A stretch of 64,000 nt of DNA from Ophioceras dolichostomum (Eukaryota; Ascomycota; Sordariomycetes; Magnaporthales; Ophioceraceae). Positions 10,644 to 22,800 of the stretch are shown in pieces. Below the pieces are notes generated by a model. That model was not told the origin of the DNA and made no database searches. It saw only the letters and a program-made list of their open reading frames with translations. The first letter of the stretch is position 1. Each line of letters begins with the position of its first letter. Location: positions 62,001 to 126,000 of the forward strand of contig PYST01000071.1 in the NCBI GenBank assembly GCA_003049485.1, given 5' to 3'. The position numbers and the translations under genes are program-made.

Positions 10644-11434
10644 ATGGCGTACACACAGAAGCCTTGGCTGAACAAGCTCTGGCTGACCTGGTTCAGCCTC
10701 AACATCATCGTCATTTTGCGTTCGTAACTACCCCCTTTCCCACCCTCACTCACGTACACTCTTGTCGTATACCTACCTACTTACTGATCACCCTCATACC
10801 CCTGACCCGACTGCAGTCGTCGACGCAGTCCCCTTCTACCCAAAATCACTCTTCCTCCATCCCGACAGCCCACTGCACTTCCTACAGCGGATCCACACCT
10901 TCTACGTGGCCCAGTACAACGACCCGATCGTTCAGTGGGACTTCGCCTCGGGGGGATCCCCCTGGATGGCATGGACTCGCCTTTTCTCGATCGTCGAGCT
11001 GGCGCTGCAGTTCCCCACCGCCGTGTACGGCGTGTACCTTCTCGGCGGGTTCGGGGGAACGAAGAAGCAGCAGACGTCCGGGAGGGATGAGCTGCTGTTC
11101 TTGGTTTATGCCGCCGAGACGGCGTTCACCACGCTCGTGTGCCTGCATAGCATCCTGTACTGGAATCCCGAGGTCTACTCGCCCGCGGTGAAGAACACCT
11201 TCATGTTCCAGATTTATGGGCCGTGGCTTGCTATTCGTGAGTGTTTTTTTTGGCCTTCCTTTCCGGCCTGTTCTTCCCTAGCGTTTGTCTCCGAGATTAG
11301 TGAGGGCGTCTGGTCAAGAGACTCAGATAACTAACCGTGCGTCCACCTTATAAGCATCGGCCATGTTCGTGGACATGTATCTCCGGCTGTACAGCCGCTT
11401 GGGTCCCCTGGACTCGGCGAAGAAGACTCAGTAG
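10644..11434 (+). CDS. EXPERA-domain (TMEM97/sigma-2 receptor-like) membrane protein
   Basis: Three exons: 10644-10719, 10817-11236 and 11355-11434, encoding 191 aa. The N-terminus MAYTQKPWLNKLWLTWF leads into a first hydrophobic segment (FSLNIIVIL), followed by VDAVPFYPKSLFLHPDSPLHF, an Asn-Asp-Pro luminal loop (YNDPIVQWDF), and three more membrane segments, ending in a Lys-rich tail (AKKTQ). This four-helix layout with conserved acidic residues is that of EXPERA proteins (emopamil-binding protein/TMEM97), ER membrane proteins linked to sterol metabolism. The fungal members have no defined role. Intron 1 uses a weak GTTCGT donor, fixed by frame and by the domain running across it. A convergent gene ends at 11814. 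Confidence 0.75.
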
Positions 11435-11813
11435 GGTAAGGGAGATAGAGCGTCTGGACGAGTGATGGGTTACCGCAGATCCGTCATCGGACTTTTGAGA
11501 GCAATGGATATAGAGCGATATGGCATGGAAAGTAGAACGCGCAAAAAAAGAAGACCGGTTGTGTTACACAGATAGTCGAAACATTTTGGTATCGCCGGCT
11601 ATCGCGCCGGGATAGGTATCCAAGAACGCCAGGAAACTCAAGGATCTATCCTTAGGGGGACGCACTTCGCCGAGATCTTTAGGGGAATAGCGCTAATACA
11701 AGAAAGGCAAAAAAGAAAAGGAAGGCGACATCATCAAGCTAACCTTTCCCCCACACAACGGAGACTGAAACCTTGAAACCGAAGAAACAGATTAGACCTC
11801 CTCCTCCTCCTCC

Positions 11814-12960
11814 CTAATCCATCGCCCGCTTCTGCGGCGCCATCCCCCACCCATTGCCCACCCCATTCAGCCCATACCCCAACGGCGTCGCCCCCCCCAA
11901 CGACCTGCCCCTCATCCTCCTCGGCAGCACGTACCCGAAGAAGTACATGCTCGCGAATATCGCGCCCGCCAGGAAGCTCGCGAACCCGTAGAACACCGTG
12001 CTCGCGTATATGTGCCCTCCCATGCCCTGCCACTGCACGTGGCCCTCAGTCTTGGGCAGGCTCGGCGTGGGAAACCACCTCACCGAAAAACTGAGCGGTA
12101 AAGGGTCGCCTATCACCAGCCTCTTCGTCTGCGAGCCGGCCATGTGGCTGAGCGGGCTGGTGGAGTACGCGGCGCCGGAGTCGAGGACGCCGCTGTCGTG
12201 CGGGTGGATGTGATGTTTGGGGACCGAGTGCAGGAGCACGTTCATGTGCGTGCTGATGTGCATGTGGCTGAGCTGCAGGGTGCCGGCGAGGGCGAAGACC
12301 AAGGGCACGTACTCCATCACGAACGGCTTGTCGCCCACGGTCTGGGCGTGCGGCCACGCGCGGGAGGGCAGGCGGCAGGCGAGGGGCGCGTCGGCGTGGA
12401 TGTAGAACTCGAGGAGGTGGAAGAAGGGGTCGGACACCTCGGCGATGGTGCAGTTCTGCTCGGTCTCGATGCCGTAGTGGAACTCGAGCGGCTTGGAGGT
12501 CTCGTTGCAGGTCGGGAAGGGGATCCATTGGAGCTCGTGGTTGGCTAGTTCGATGTGCTCGCCGGTTTCTCTGTGGTGTTGAGGAAAACAGGAGCGAGCG
12601 TTAGCGGAAGCTTCTGGGCGAGGTGCGCGTTCGTCAAGAGGCTGCTGGCCTGGGTCGGTCTGGAGGGTGCTTTGCGCCGCGCTAAGGCTTTGCGACGGCT
12701 TGCGCAAAGGAGGAAGGGATGCTGGAGACCGGCATGCCAAAAACGAAAGGTCTCGTTGATATCCTCGAAGTTAGGAGAAGGAGAAGGGCAGAACCGGGCG
12801 ACGCGACTTACGAGCTCCTGTTCAAGCACTCCACGGCGATAGGGGCGCCATAGTGATATGAAGGCAGCGACTCAGCAGCTGTTCGAGGAGTCGCAAGGAG
12901 TAATAGCAGCCAGGGTAGCTTCGCGAGGAGCGACCGCCGTCTTGATCTTGATGGAGCCAT
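11814..12960 (-). CDS. Conserved fungal type I membrane protein, function unknown
   Basis: Exon 1 is 12960-12812 and exon 2 is 12570-11814; the 241-base intron has a GTAAGT donor and CACAG acceptor. The 301-aa product starts MAPSRSRRRSLLAKLPWLLLLL, a basic n-region plus Leu-rich core typical of a signal peptide. The lumenal part carries Cys residues in AVECLNR, FPTCNET, EQNCTIAE and LACRL, plus N-glycosylation sequons. A single membrane span near the C-terminus (about residues 250-275, YGFASFLAGAIFASMYFFGYV) is followed by a short basic tail (LPRRMRGR). I recall similar uncharacterised secretory-pathway proteins in many Pezizomycotina but cannot name a function. The next frame in the same DNA opens upstream to 12740 without an ATG; the spliced model explains the N-terminus better. 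Confidence 0.65.
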
Positions 12961-13472
12961 TGCCGTCCAAACTCTGCACCGTTCAGAAAGGTCGTAAAAA
13001 AGCCAACGGGCACTCGCTATGGCCTGTCAAGCATTATCCGGTCGTTCCTGGAAGATGCCGCGGATGCAGGGATATCTGGCGGCGCGCAAACAGTCTTTTG
13101 ACTGATCGCTTCGACATCGACGTGGCCATGTGGTAGGGAGCCAGCAAAAGCCGGAAACAACAATTCTTCAGGGGCACAATCTTATCACCACGTGACAATC
13201 TGTAGGGGTAAATGGAAATGGCCCAGACGCCGTTCCCATCTCATCGAGATCGGCCCCAAACAAAACAAGAAAGAATTGAATAACACCAGTCTGTAACAAT
13301 TAAGCAGTCCGATTTGCAACTGTTTGCTCTTGTTGGACGAAAGTACTTCGTTCCGCGACTAACTAGCCTCTAGGTAATCCTGTGAGCCTCGAAGTAATTC
13401 AGTGAAGAGCTCCACGCAAGTGCGTTGCGACCTCATCACATCCCATACATCAATACTCCATCCCTCACTCAC
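12961..13472. other. Intergenic region
   Basis: No gene or repeat is supported. It separates two minus-strand genes, so it holds the promoter of the 12960 gene (13000-13200) and the 3' end of the methyltransferase gene. Confidence 0.4.
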
Positions 13473-14651
13473 TCACTCCACCCTCTTCCTCCCGCTCGAC
13501 ACATTATAAGCCCCCTTCAAAGCCCACGGCTTCCCCCCGTACTTCTCCTCCAGGTGCTTCCGGAACAGCGCCTCGACCTCCTCCTTGGGGTGCGCCTTCC
13601 GCGTCTCCTCGTCCCAGCGCGCGTTCATGGCCAGGTCGACGACGAACCCGAAGATACCCAGGTAGTCCTCGGGGCTCTGGATGAGAAGTTCCCCGGACAC
13701 GGTCTCCACGCGGACGTCCGTGAGGCCGTGCTTCTCGGTCAGGTTCTGCGCGATCCAGGACGCGTCCGAGTAGTCGCCCATGTCGTGCAGCTGCTTCGGC
13801 CAGGGGGGAAAGGGCGCGTCGAAGGGGAAGGAGGCGAAGGCAGTTTTGAAGTCCGCCTCGAAGGGGATGGTGGCGCCTGTGGGGGTTGTGAAGGCGAGGG
13901 TGCCACCGGGTTTGAGGACGCGGATACAGTCTGTGATGATGTTTGGTGTGTGTTAGTGGGGGATGGTTGGCGTGTTCGGGGGCGAGCTGGTCGGGTTTAT
14001 GGTCTCCCTGGGCTTCCTTGTTCTGCATCGGATGAGGGTTCTCTGTTTCTTTCTCGACAACTTACCCTTCAGGGCGCTCTCCGGGTTGGGGAAGATGTGG
14101 AATCCTAGGTTCGATGTGACGTGGGTGAAGCTCGCGTCCGGGAAGTCCGTTTTCTGCCGCAGTCTCCGAGAGGATGGGGCCTCTATTAGCTAACTTTTTC
14201 CTTTTTCTTATCTAGCCTCTGCGATCAGGTCTGAACGGGGGCATAGACCAGCGACACTCACCTGCGCATCGAGCACCTTGGCCTCAACATTAATCCATTC
14301 CTCCCTCGGGATTCTGTTCTGCACGACCTGCACCTGCTGGGCTGCGTTGTCCGCGCACAGAATGCTGCTCTTCTCCAGCACGTCACGAGGCACTGTGACC
14401 TGGATCAGATCGGCGACGACGCCGGTTCCGCAGGCGTGGTCCAGGAGGGTGAACGGCTCGGTTCTGGTGGCATCCAGCCCGATGCGCCGCAGCATGATGC
14501 CCGCGGCCGTCCCCGGGACCCGACGTGCGTTTTCGATAGCCCTGGCCTCCCATGTCTCCTCTTTTGAGCCGTTGTTGGTGTACGACTTCTTGGCGTTCTT
14601 GAAGAAGTCGTCGAAGGCGGCGTTGAGCTTTGAGGAGGTCATTTTGGGCAA
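13473..14651 (-). CDS. Class I SAM-dependent methyltransferase
   Basis: Three exons: 14651-14262, 14153-14066 and 13930-13473, encoding 311 aa (MPKMTSSK...; the second ATG at 14642 is an equally good start). Motif I is DHACGTGVVADL at residues 71-82. Motif II follows around LCADNAAQQV. The D-A-S-F segment (FPDASFTHVTSNLGFHIF) and CIRVLKPGGTLAFTTPT form motifs III-IV. This order fits the Methyltransf_11/UbiE-like fold, which binds S-adenosylmethionine with the Gly-rich loop. The substrate cannot be inferred; fungal relatives are often small-molecule methyltransferases of secondary metabolism, but no cluster surrounds this gene. No signal peptide, so probably cytosolic. Introns have GTGAGT...CAG and GTAAGT...CAG ends. 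Confidence 0.8.
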
Positions 14652-14800
14652 AATGAATCCTTTTGGGTGGTATTCAAGCTAATGGAAGGACAAGACTGGA
14701 CGAAATGGCTATGCTACAGCGGGTTTTAGGGAGGATGTGCAATGCTTGTTACGGAGACACCTCGAGGTATTTTGCTCTAGGGTGGCTATTCAGTCTCCTG

Positions 14801-14809
14801 CTTTATATA
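14801..14809 (-). promoter_or_regulatory. TATA box of the methyltransferase gene
   Basis: On the minus strand the sequence reads TATATAAAG, about 150 bases before the ATG at 14651. Position and match are good for a fungal core promoter. Confidence 0.5.
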
Positions 14810-15563
14810 TCCCCGTCTAGCCAGATCCCACTACTAGGACTACCACACACATACACGATGACTACGCATTTCTGCCTTGCAAGAGTGCTTTGCGAGGATT
14901 TGAGTGGGATTCACCTTGGATGTTGAGGAGATTCCACACCTATCGTAAGCATGGCAGTCAGAAAGTTCCCGAAAAGTGCCCGGAGCACCCATACAAACCA
15001 CCTTAATGATGATCACTCTGTACACCGCAATCCATCAAGGTACCGCCACACAGCTAGGGAGGTAACATACTCCGCACAAGGTTTCTAAACGCGTCTCGGG
15101 AGCTATATGCGGACTCCGCTCATAGGTCTTCCAAATCCCCGCTTGGTAGGTGTATAGCAGCCTCGAGTTCGGGATCGTCGGTGGTGGGCCTACCTTGAGC
15201 TAGGGTCGTCAGTACTGCGAGAACGCAAGCGCCGAGAAGAGGCAGTCAAGCGGCCATGCCTCACCAGACTGCAGAGAAAGTTTGATGGTTCTGGGACAAA
15301 CATATTCGAATCACCCTGCGTTGTCCTTGTGTGCGCTATCTAGGTAGCCTAGTGTTACAGAGAAAAAAAGACAGATACAAAGGGAAAAACACTATGCAAA
15401 AAACTCCATGTCAGCTACCTATCCCACAGCTTGTCATTCTTTTGACCACAAAAAAGCCGACATCCAAGCCAATCTGCGTCGTGCGTGCCTATTCTACAGA
15501 TACTTCTTCTCCGTGCTAGAAGGGAGGGGGACCGAATCATCACGGATACGTTCTTGTCGCCCT
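14810..15563. other. Intergenic region
   Basis: No gene is supported. It is the upstream region of the methyltransferase and the downstream region of PPT1. A CTAGGTAGCCTAG palindrome-like word lies at 15340-15352, one of the dispersed CCTAGGTA-type motifs. Confidence 0.4.
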
Positions 15564-16711
15564 CTAAAGCTCCTGGTTATCCCAAAGCGAGGCGGTACCA
15601 GCACCAGCAGCAGCCGGGGAGTCTGAGTCGACAGCGAACTTCTTGCCCCATGGGCCGAAGAACTCGGCAAACGTCTGGTTGAGCAGCTCCTCGGACAGGC
15701 GCATGTGTTCCCCGGGCGCGGTGCGGAACTTGAGCCCGCCCTTGAAGTCCAGCTCGCGCAGGCCGATCCAGTCCTCTGTGTACAGCTTCCTCGCGCGCAG
15801 GGGTATCACCTCGGTGCCGTTGACCTCCTCGAACCACGAGCTCTCCTTGGGAATCACGGTCGTGTCCTCGTCGAAGACGAACATGGCCAGGTTCGTCAGG
15901 GAAGCCAGGTTGCGCTTGTAGGTCGGGTTCTTCAGCTCGCGCTCGTTGTTGATGTCCGCCAGGAAGTTGGACGCCTCGAGGTAGCGGTCGTAGTTGGAGG
16001 CCGGGTCGCGGAAGTACTGCGCGGGCACCAGGCGGGACTGGACGAACTGCGAGAACGTTCCCGACCTGAGCAGAGCCATGGCGCCCTTGCAGAGGAAGTC
16101 CGTGTCGCCGCAGGCGCGGAACTCGACGATGCCGTTGTGCTGCGCGCCGAAGGTCACGAGGTTTCGTACCGGGGGGTTGTTGCACCGCTCGACGTACGCG
16201 CGAAGGAACTGCCCGCCCTGGCTGAAGCCGAGGGCGTCGATGGCGGGCGCGGTGGAGAGGATCGGGTGCGCGGCGATGTCGGCGCACGCCTTGGCAACCT
16301 GCTCCGTGAGGTTGCCGAAGAAGGTCGCGCTGCGGTCCTGCGAGGCGTTCTCGTCCATGCGCACAAGGTAGACGAGTGTGCCCGGGTTGGCGGACTCGAC
16401 GAGGCTGGCGACCTGCCTGAGGCCCGATGCGGAGAAGTCATCGCCGAGACCTGTGGTAGGAAAGAAGAGAGCAAGTTAGTCTGCTTAGGAGCTCCGGTTC
16501 AAATGGCACAAAACCCGGACCGTCCGAAGCTAGGGCGGCAATTAGTATGCATGAATGGAATTGGGTGCTCACCGTGCCAGATCACCACTGGGAGAGGGGT
16601 ATCGTCATCATCATCATCGTCGCGCAACGGCTTCTGCCCGGCAGAAGCCAACGATGAGAAGACGACGGACCCGAGAGTGATGAGAAGCTTTACCTGCCGT
16701 AACAGCGCCAT
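15564..16711 (-). CDS. PPT1: Palmitoyl-protein thioesterase 1
   Basis: Two exons, 16711-16573 and 16450-15564, encode 341 aa. A signal peptide (MALLRQVKLLITLGSVVFSSLASA) is followed by an Asp run (about residues 31-37), then PVVIWHGLGDD, the usual start of the PPT alpha/beta-hydrolase fold. The nucleophile elbow is GFSQGG with Ser at about residue 123, the acid region lies near FVFDEDTTVIPKESSWFEEV, and the catalytic His is in APGEHMRL. PPT1 removes palmitate from S-acylated proteins in the lysosome or vacuole. Length and residue order match the family. The intron is 122 bases (GTGAGC...CAG). The Asp run comes from a CATCAT repeat in the DNA and may vary in length. No transfer or decay signs. 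Confidence 0.88.
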
Positions 16712-17683
16712 GTCGAAGTCCCGGGTTCAATCGATCGATGCGACAACGAATCTGTTTGGAGATGGAATCATTTGTGGAGGAGGGGAGGAAGGCGAGGTGT
16801 GCTCACCAGTCCATCCTCATCAGCCCTGGGGCCTCGCAACGGCATCCCGCCAGTGGCTGTGTGTTACGGCGCCTAAAAGCCCGGGCTCCACACCAGCTAC
16901 TGAAAGCTCCAGCTGTGGTGACGTTATGTAATCATGAAGCTCCGCCGACGTCAGCTCCACTACCAAATTTCTCCGTGCCCGAAGTTCTCGTCCATCTGAG
17001 CTTCAATCTTCTCCCAGTTCACCAGTGCTCTAAAGCAGCAGGATCAAGAAGAAAACGGTCGCGTTCTGGTCTTATTACAATTATTAATGTTAATGTGCTA
17101 AAGGTAAGCTGATTCTCTTTTCTTTTCCCCTTTTCTTCCTATCCCCTCTTTTTTTCTACCCTCCAAACACACAAAACTCCTCGCAAACGAGCAAAAATGA
17201 TGATATCTTTCACCCCAAATATGTTTCAAGACGGGATTGACAGAGCACACTAGCTCCAATGAAACCGAAAACTCCCACTGAAGAACTTGCTCATACTCCC
17301 GACTCTCTTTGCATTACAAAGTGTATGATGGCGAGTTTGTGCTGACGACTCCAAGAATACAGACTGTCGGGTGTCAGACACCCTCCATTCCCCAGTTTGG
17401 TGAGTGACCTTGGGTTGTCCCAACATGGACTTTACCAGGATAGAGCCCTCTTCTTTGACGGGCAGCTATCTTTAACCTGGATGGACATCACTCGGTCTTA
17501 TTAGTACAATGCTTTTTGTCGTTTGCAGGCGCTGGCTGTTTGTTCTGTTCGTTTGTTTATTGATCGCTCATGGAGGTGATGGGATTTTCAGATTTTTTTT
17601 CTTGCTATCTACCTCTAGGTACAGGGGAGGTGGTAGGTAGGTAGGGAAGGCGGAAGGAAATGGAAGAAATTCTCTCAGATATT
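16712..17683. other. Intergenic region
   Basis: No gene is supported. A pyrimidine-rich run lies at 17112-17160, and a GGTAGGTAGG cluster with CTCTAGGTA lies at 17613-17645. The stretch holds the PPT1 promoter and the 3' end of the FAD oxidoreductase gene. Confidence 0.4.
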
Positions 17684-19895
17684 TCAAACCTTCTTGCAAA
17701 GCTTCGTGCCGTACTCGATCACCTCCCAGTCCTCGGTCCCGGGCGTCGCGATGGCGTAGAGAACGCCCTTAGGATCCCACTTCTGCCGAATGGTCTTGAG
17801 CTTGGGGTACGCAGAGCCCCAGAAGTGGCTCTGCCAGTTGTCCTGGTATGGATCGGCCTAAGGTAGGTGGTTGACACTCCCGCGTTAGCTCTTTTCTCCC
17901 TTTCATGTGGTGCTTTGTGTGTGTCTGCTGATGACAAGGCACCGTGGGGAGGGAATTTTTCTTACCTCGTTCACATATGTGCAACCACTATTGCTGGCTC
18001 CTCTGAGAGCAGCATCCTGGGTGAAGGTGAGGACGTTCTGCAGGTCCGCCTTCTCCGCGATGGAGGCTCCGATAGGCACGGGCAGGATGGAGATGATGAA
18101 GTCCGTCGCGTTGCGCCAGGCCGGGTGGGTGGCGCTGTTGGCGACTGGCACGCCGTAGCCGGGGTTGAACAAGTGGCCCACCATCAGGCCGATCAGGTCC
18201 GACCTGGGCGTGTACACCGTCTTGAAGGCCTCGATGATCTGGTCGTTGCGGTTGGCCACGTCGTCGTGGTTGAACATCCAGCCGCCGGTCAGCGCAGACC
18301 CGGGCGCCTCGGGCTCGAAGAGGTCGGTGTACAGGCTGTAGAAGGTCGAGAACTGCTTGATACTGAACTCGTGGGGGATGTTCTTCGCCTGCAGCTCGTT
18401 GAGCATCGGCTGGAGGATGGCCTGCAGCTCGGCCTTAGTCTTGTCGATGGCGACGAACGGCCGGACCCGGAAGAGCTGGGGCTGGAAGATCTCGAAGTAG
18501 ACATACAGCCCGCTGTCGACGAAGTGGTTGGACCACTTGTGGAACGTCTTGATGCCGTCCCACCAGACATTCAGGTCCGAGGTGTGCGTCGCGTTGATGT
18601 ACAGAATGGCGCCAGAGGCCTTCACGTCGACGTACGACTTCATCGTCACCGACAGGATGACGGCGTACGTCGCTGGGCCGCCGCCCTTCAGCGCCCAGTA
18701 CAGGTCCGCGTTCTTCGCTTCGTTGGCCGTGACGTACTCGCCACTCGTCGTGATTACCTCAAAGGCGAGAACATTGTCGGCAGCTGGTGGCGGTAGTAGT
18801 TCCGGGTTAGTATCGAGCTCTACGCACTTCTCTCGCTCTTCCGCTCCGATGATCAGAGACGGCTTGATGTGAACTTACAGAAGCCCTTGAGCGTGGTCCA
18901 CGGGCCGTGTCCACCGCCCTGAACGAACCCCCCGGTGATTCCCACAGTCTGTGTCTCGCATTGTCAGCGCCTGTCCAGGCCTTGTTTTTCTTGTTTCTCG
19001 AGTGAGATCTTTGATGTTTTGGACGTACCGGGCACTCTCCAGTTACGACGACCTGTGGTGGGTTCTGGGCATTCGCCTTAGCAAGAATGTCGAAGGCCTG
19101 GATGCCAGCGCCGAGCTTGACGGCCCTGCCCTTATAGGTCCCAGGGCCGGCGTAGGTCTTGATCCACTCGACCGACTGGAAGCTGTGGGTGTTGATGACG
19201 AGGGACCCCCAGCCGACACTGCGGCCGATGAAGTCGTGGCCAGTGTTGCGGATCACGAGCCGCAAGTTCTTTTTCCTGGCAAAGTCGATTCCGGCCTTGA
19301 CGTGCTCCTTCTTAGTGGCCATGATGACATATATGCCATAGTAGCCGAGGGTGCAGGTGTCAGCCGGGTTTGCCGTTGGCCGGCAAGTGTCGTTGGTGAA
19401 GTACGTCCACAACCCAGCCGCCGGTTTCTCGACGCTAGCGAAGGGTTGTTTCTGTCAGTTTCTCGTTCGATAACCTGCGTTTCTCTGTTCTCTTGGAGGT
19501 TAAATGAGCGCTGCTTACGTCCACTGCTCGCCAGCAAAGTTCGCCGTCGCGTCCGCACATCCCGCGGCATTGTACGTCGAGACCGTGCCGAGCGGTCCGT
19601 TGAAGGTGGTGTGACAGGGGGCTCCGGGCGGGATGTGGACCTTCAGGTTGCCGTTCACGGAGGTGTTCAGGGCCTTCCACTCGGTGGTCGACGGCCAGCA
19701 GGACTGCCCGATGTAGCATTTACAGGCATATTTCTTCCCGCCGAAGCTCGTAGCGATCAGATCAGCCGTGTCGGCAAAGTTGAGCGTCACGTCAGAGACG
19801 ACGGCACTCTCGGCTGCTGCGGCCTCTTGAGGCTGTGGCCTAGCTACCGCTGCCCCCACGAGGAGGGCGGCAGCCGTGAGGAAGTAGCCGCGCAT
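17684..19895 (-). CDS. Secreted FAD-linked oxidoreductase (VAO/berberine-bridge family)
   Basis: Five exons: 19895-19519, 19434-19029, 18948-18879, 18783-17966 and 17857-17684, giving 614 aa. The ATG at 19895 opens a signal peptide (MRGYFLTAAALLVGAAVA). FAD_binding_4 starts around residue 130. It has the GHDFIGRS loop, whose His (about 192) is the usual 8-alpha-histidyl FAD attachment, and TGECPTVGITGG, whose Cys (about 260) fits the second, 6-S-cysteinyl, link. GGGHGPWTTLKGF follows. The C-terminal BBE motif is YPKLKTIRQKWDPKGVL. Such enzymes oxidise sugars, alcohols or secondary metabolites with O2, yielding H2O2. The substrate is unknown. All introns are short GT-AG; phases agree across all joins. 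It is a stand-alone gene, so a nutritional or detoxifying role is as likely as biosynthesis. Confidence 0.85.
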
Positions 19896-22800
19896 GTCTT
19901 TGCCCTGGTGATGACCTTGGGATTTCCGTGGAAGCGAGCGATCTGCCGCTATGGAATGAAATGACACGGGAAGAGGCGAAGCGGAAGATAGAGTTGACCC
20001 ATGGACCGAACCGGCCAAACGCGAGGGAGGGCGGCGCTCATCATCATTTATTTGTATTCCGTTGTCTCCCAATGTTTCTCGTACCTAGGTTGGTAGGCTG
20101 GCAGGTAGGCAGGCATGGCCGCCGCTTCCGGCGAGAAAGGGAACAACGGCTTTGCCAGTCTGCTTGGTTACCTGGTTGACAATAGATGTCGAGCTTCTGT
20201 CCTCCCCCCTTCTCCCTCTCCTTTCGTTGATTTGGTAATGCCCTGGACCTGGTAATTGTTACGCCAACACTCGGCGGCAGGACCCCCCACAAGAACAAGA
20301 ACAGCACATGGGAGGTTGAGCAAGCAATTCATCGGAGCTCCAAGCATCTCCAGGGCACAGCAACGCGGAAATGCAACCCGGACAGGCCAGAAGTGGATGG
20401 GTAGGCGCATGGAATAATCTTGCGAACCAAAGTTTCCAGACCGGCGACGAGAGCGCCAGCTCAGCTAGGAAATAGCGCCGCTCCTGAGCCCAGGAACAAG
20501 AATTCTGACCGGGCAATGCGGGCATGCAACTCCAACTTCTCCAAGCTGTCCATTACCCCAAAGGAGCAGGTATTTCAGGATGTCCTCCTCTTTCTCCGCG
20601 CCTGCCACCTCAGTGTCTTGCGTATTTTACCCAGCTCATCCTTGCACTTTGTCCGGGGTGGTCGTGTCCGATGTCCGGGGCACACCTCCTTCGCGGGGAA
20701 GAGACGCGGGCGAGCTAGGCAAGACACGCGCATAAACATCGAGGATCCCGTGATGCTATTTTGAGCAATGCGTACGTCTTTGGGCGTGTGCTACCTACCA
20801 TGTATGGACGGATTGGTCTGTCTTTACGTTGACTGTACATCCAACCCCGCCCAGCACGCCGCTGCAGAGCGACGGGGTAAGCACGTTGGAAGGTTGGGGC
20901 AGGCAGGGAATTTGACGATCTCCTCTCTACCCCTCGCACTTGGCTTGCGGACCAACACCGCATACGGACTTGACGAAATACACTGTCGAGGGGAATGCAG
21001 ATTTGGCAAGCAAATTATTGGCAGTGGCCTAATGATCGCCCGATTCTGGAGGACTAGCGGACTTCCTCCACGATCGCGGGGGGATTGGCGGCTACCAACG
21101 ACCTCTCATCGGGAGCTTAGCGAGGGGGACGGGCAGGGGCCGAACCGAGATGGTGTCATCAATTACCCCCCAATCTTCCCGTTACCGGTCGTGAACGCAC
21201 ATACTGTTACCCATCCACGCCGCCTCACCTTCAGTCCTTTCATATTGTTTACCAGTTATCTCATACCTTGCCGCCGTTTGCCTATTCTTGGAAATTTGAA
21301 GGCGGCGACACGCGGCGGAGAAATTCCATTTTCAAGGAGATATCGACATGTAGGTCGTAGAATTCCCGCGCTCAAGCCTCCTCCAACTGATGAGCTGCCA
21401 TTGAACCTTTCGTGTCCCCTCCCTCCCCTGCCTCCGGACACCGGACTGCAACTTTCATCTTTCCATTGGACATTCAGCACAGAAAAGCGCATGATTCTAA
21501 TATTCCAGCGCGACAAAATCTGCATGAGGAAGACAGACACACTTACACACACACACCAACACATCCCACCCCGGTCAGCTACTCGCAGCGAATCTTCCTG
21601 ACGAATTCCTCACCAATTCCGAGCAGCTGCAACGACCCCTGCCGTCCACTGATGATTGGCCGTACCGCTCATCGACGTTACGCGGTCGTGCAGGAAATGT
21701 GAATGGAGGCTTGTTCTACATGCACAACGTAAAAGCATGCAGAAGTAAAAAGGGAAGCCAGCGAGCGAGCGGACGGACCTGGCCTTTTCCGACCGACTCA
21801 GGCCTCCCCCCATGTGGGTTTATTGGCCGGACGTCGACGCCGACGACCCGGGACAGCCGGGCGGAGAGGCGGTACTTTCGAATGGGAGAACAAGAGATAG
21901 ACAGAGAAAGGCAGGGGAGCCCAACTGCCGAGAAGAGGGAGAGGGAATGGATCTGTTTGTTCTCTCGATGTTTGCTGACATCTGCAGGTCCACAAGGCGC
22001 CGATGCTACGTCTTGGAAAACACCTCCTAGGAGCCTGCTTCCGCATTCCCTCCATATCCATCCAACAAAACCCGCTAAATATTGATTCCTGATGTCGCTC
22101 CGGCTCCCCGAAAGCCTGCCGGGGCATCCGGGAGAGCAAGAAAGTCGCTGGCAATATTTCTTTCCATGTCAGTGGCTGGTCGGCGGAGGTTGAATCCGGC
22201 CATGGCAGATGCCGCCTGTCCTCCCAAAAGTGTATTTGTTCCTGCATCATAAGGCCACTGCAGACTGTAGATCGGTCCACCACACCTCCCCTCCCTTCCA
22301 TTTCTCCTCATGGCTGACCAGTTCTCTTCCAATATCTCGGGACCATATCCTCGCGAGGGGGATATGGTGGAACCACGTGGCAGACGACGCCATCTGCAAG
22401 CGTTAGCTTGCTTTCTATGTGTGCTCCCTGAACTCCCACCAGTCCCAGCTGGGGAAAACGAGGTCAAAACGCACATATGCATCGCCGAACCGACTGTCTA
22501 ATATTGACACCAACTGAGATACAGAGAGCTTCGTAAGTCTTCCATGCATATTCCGTGTCACCATCTATACAGATCGAGCAAGCAGGAAGCACGAAATATT
22601 GGAAGACAGGCCTTCTAGCCGCAACGTACATACGTCGGCTCGCCACGTGGGCAGGCACGCAGTGACTCGCGTGCTCGCTGCTCCGGTTCCGGACATCGTG
22701 GCTCTCCGGACAGCTGGCTCCGGGAAGGATTCGATGAGACCTCGTTGAGTCCTCTCCCTCGGCGCTTCGTTGCTGGGAAGCTTGACACCGCTCCTGGAAT

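Noticed and set aside
15705..16931. 408-codon antisense frame over PPT1
   Set aside because: Shadow frame; the minus strand carries the complete thioesterase with its intron.
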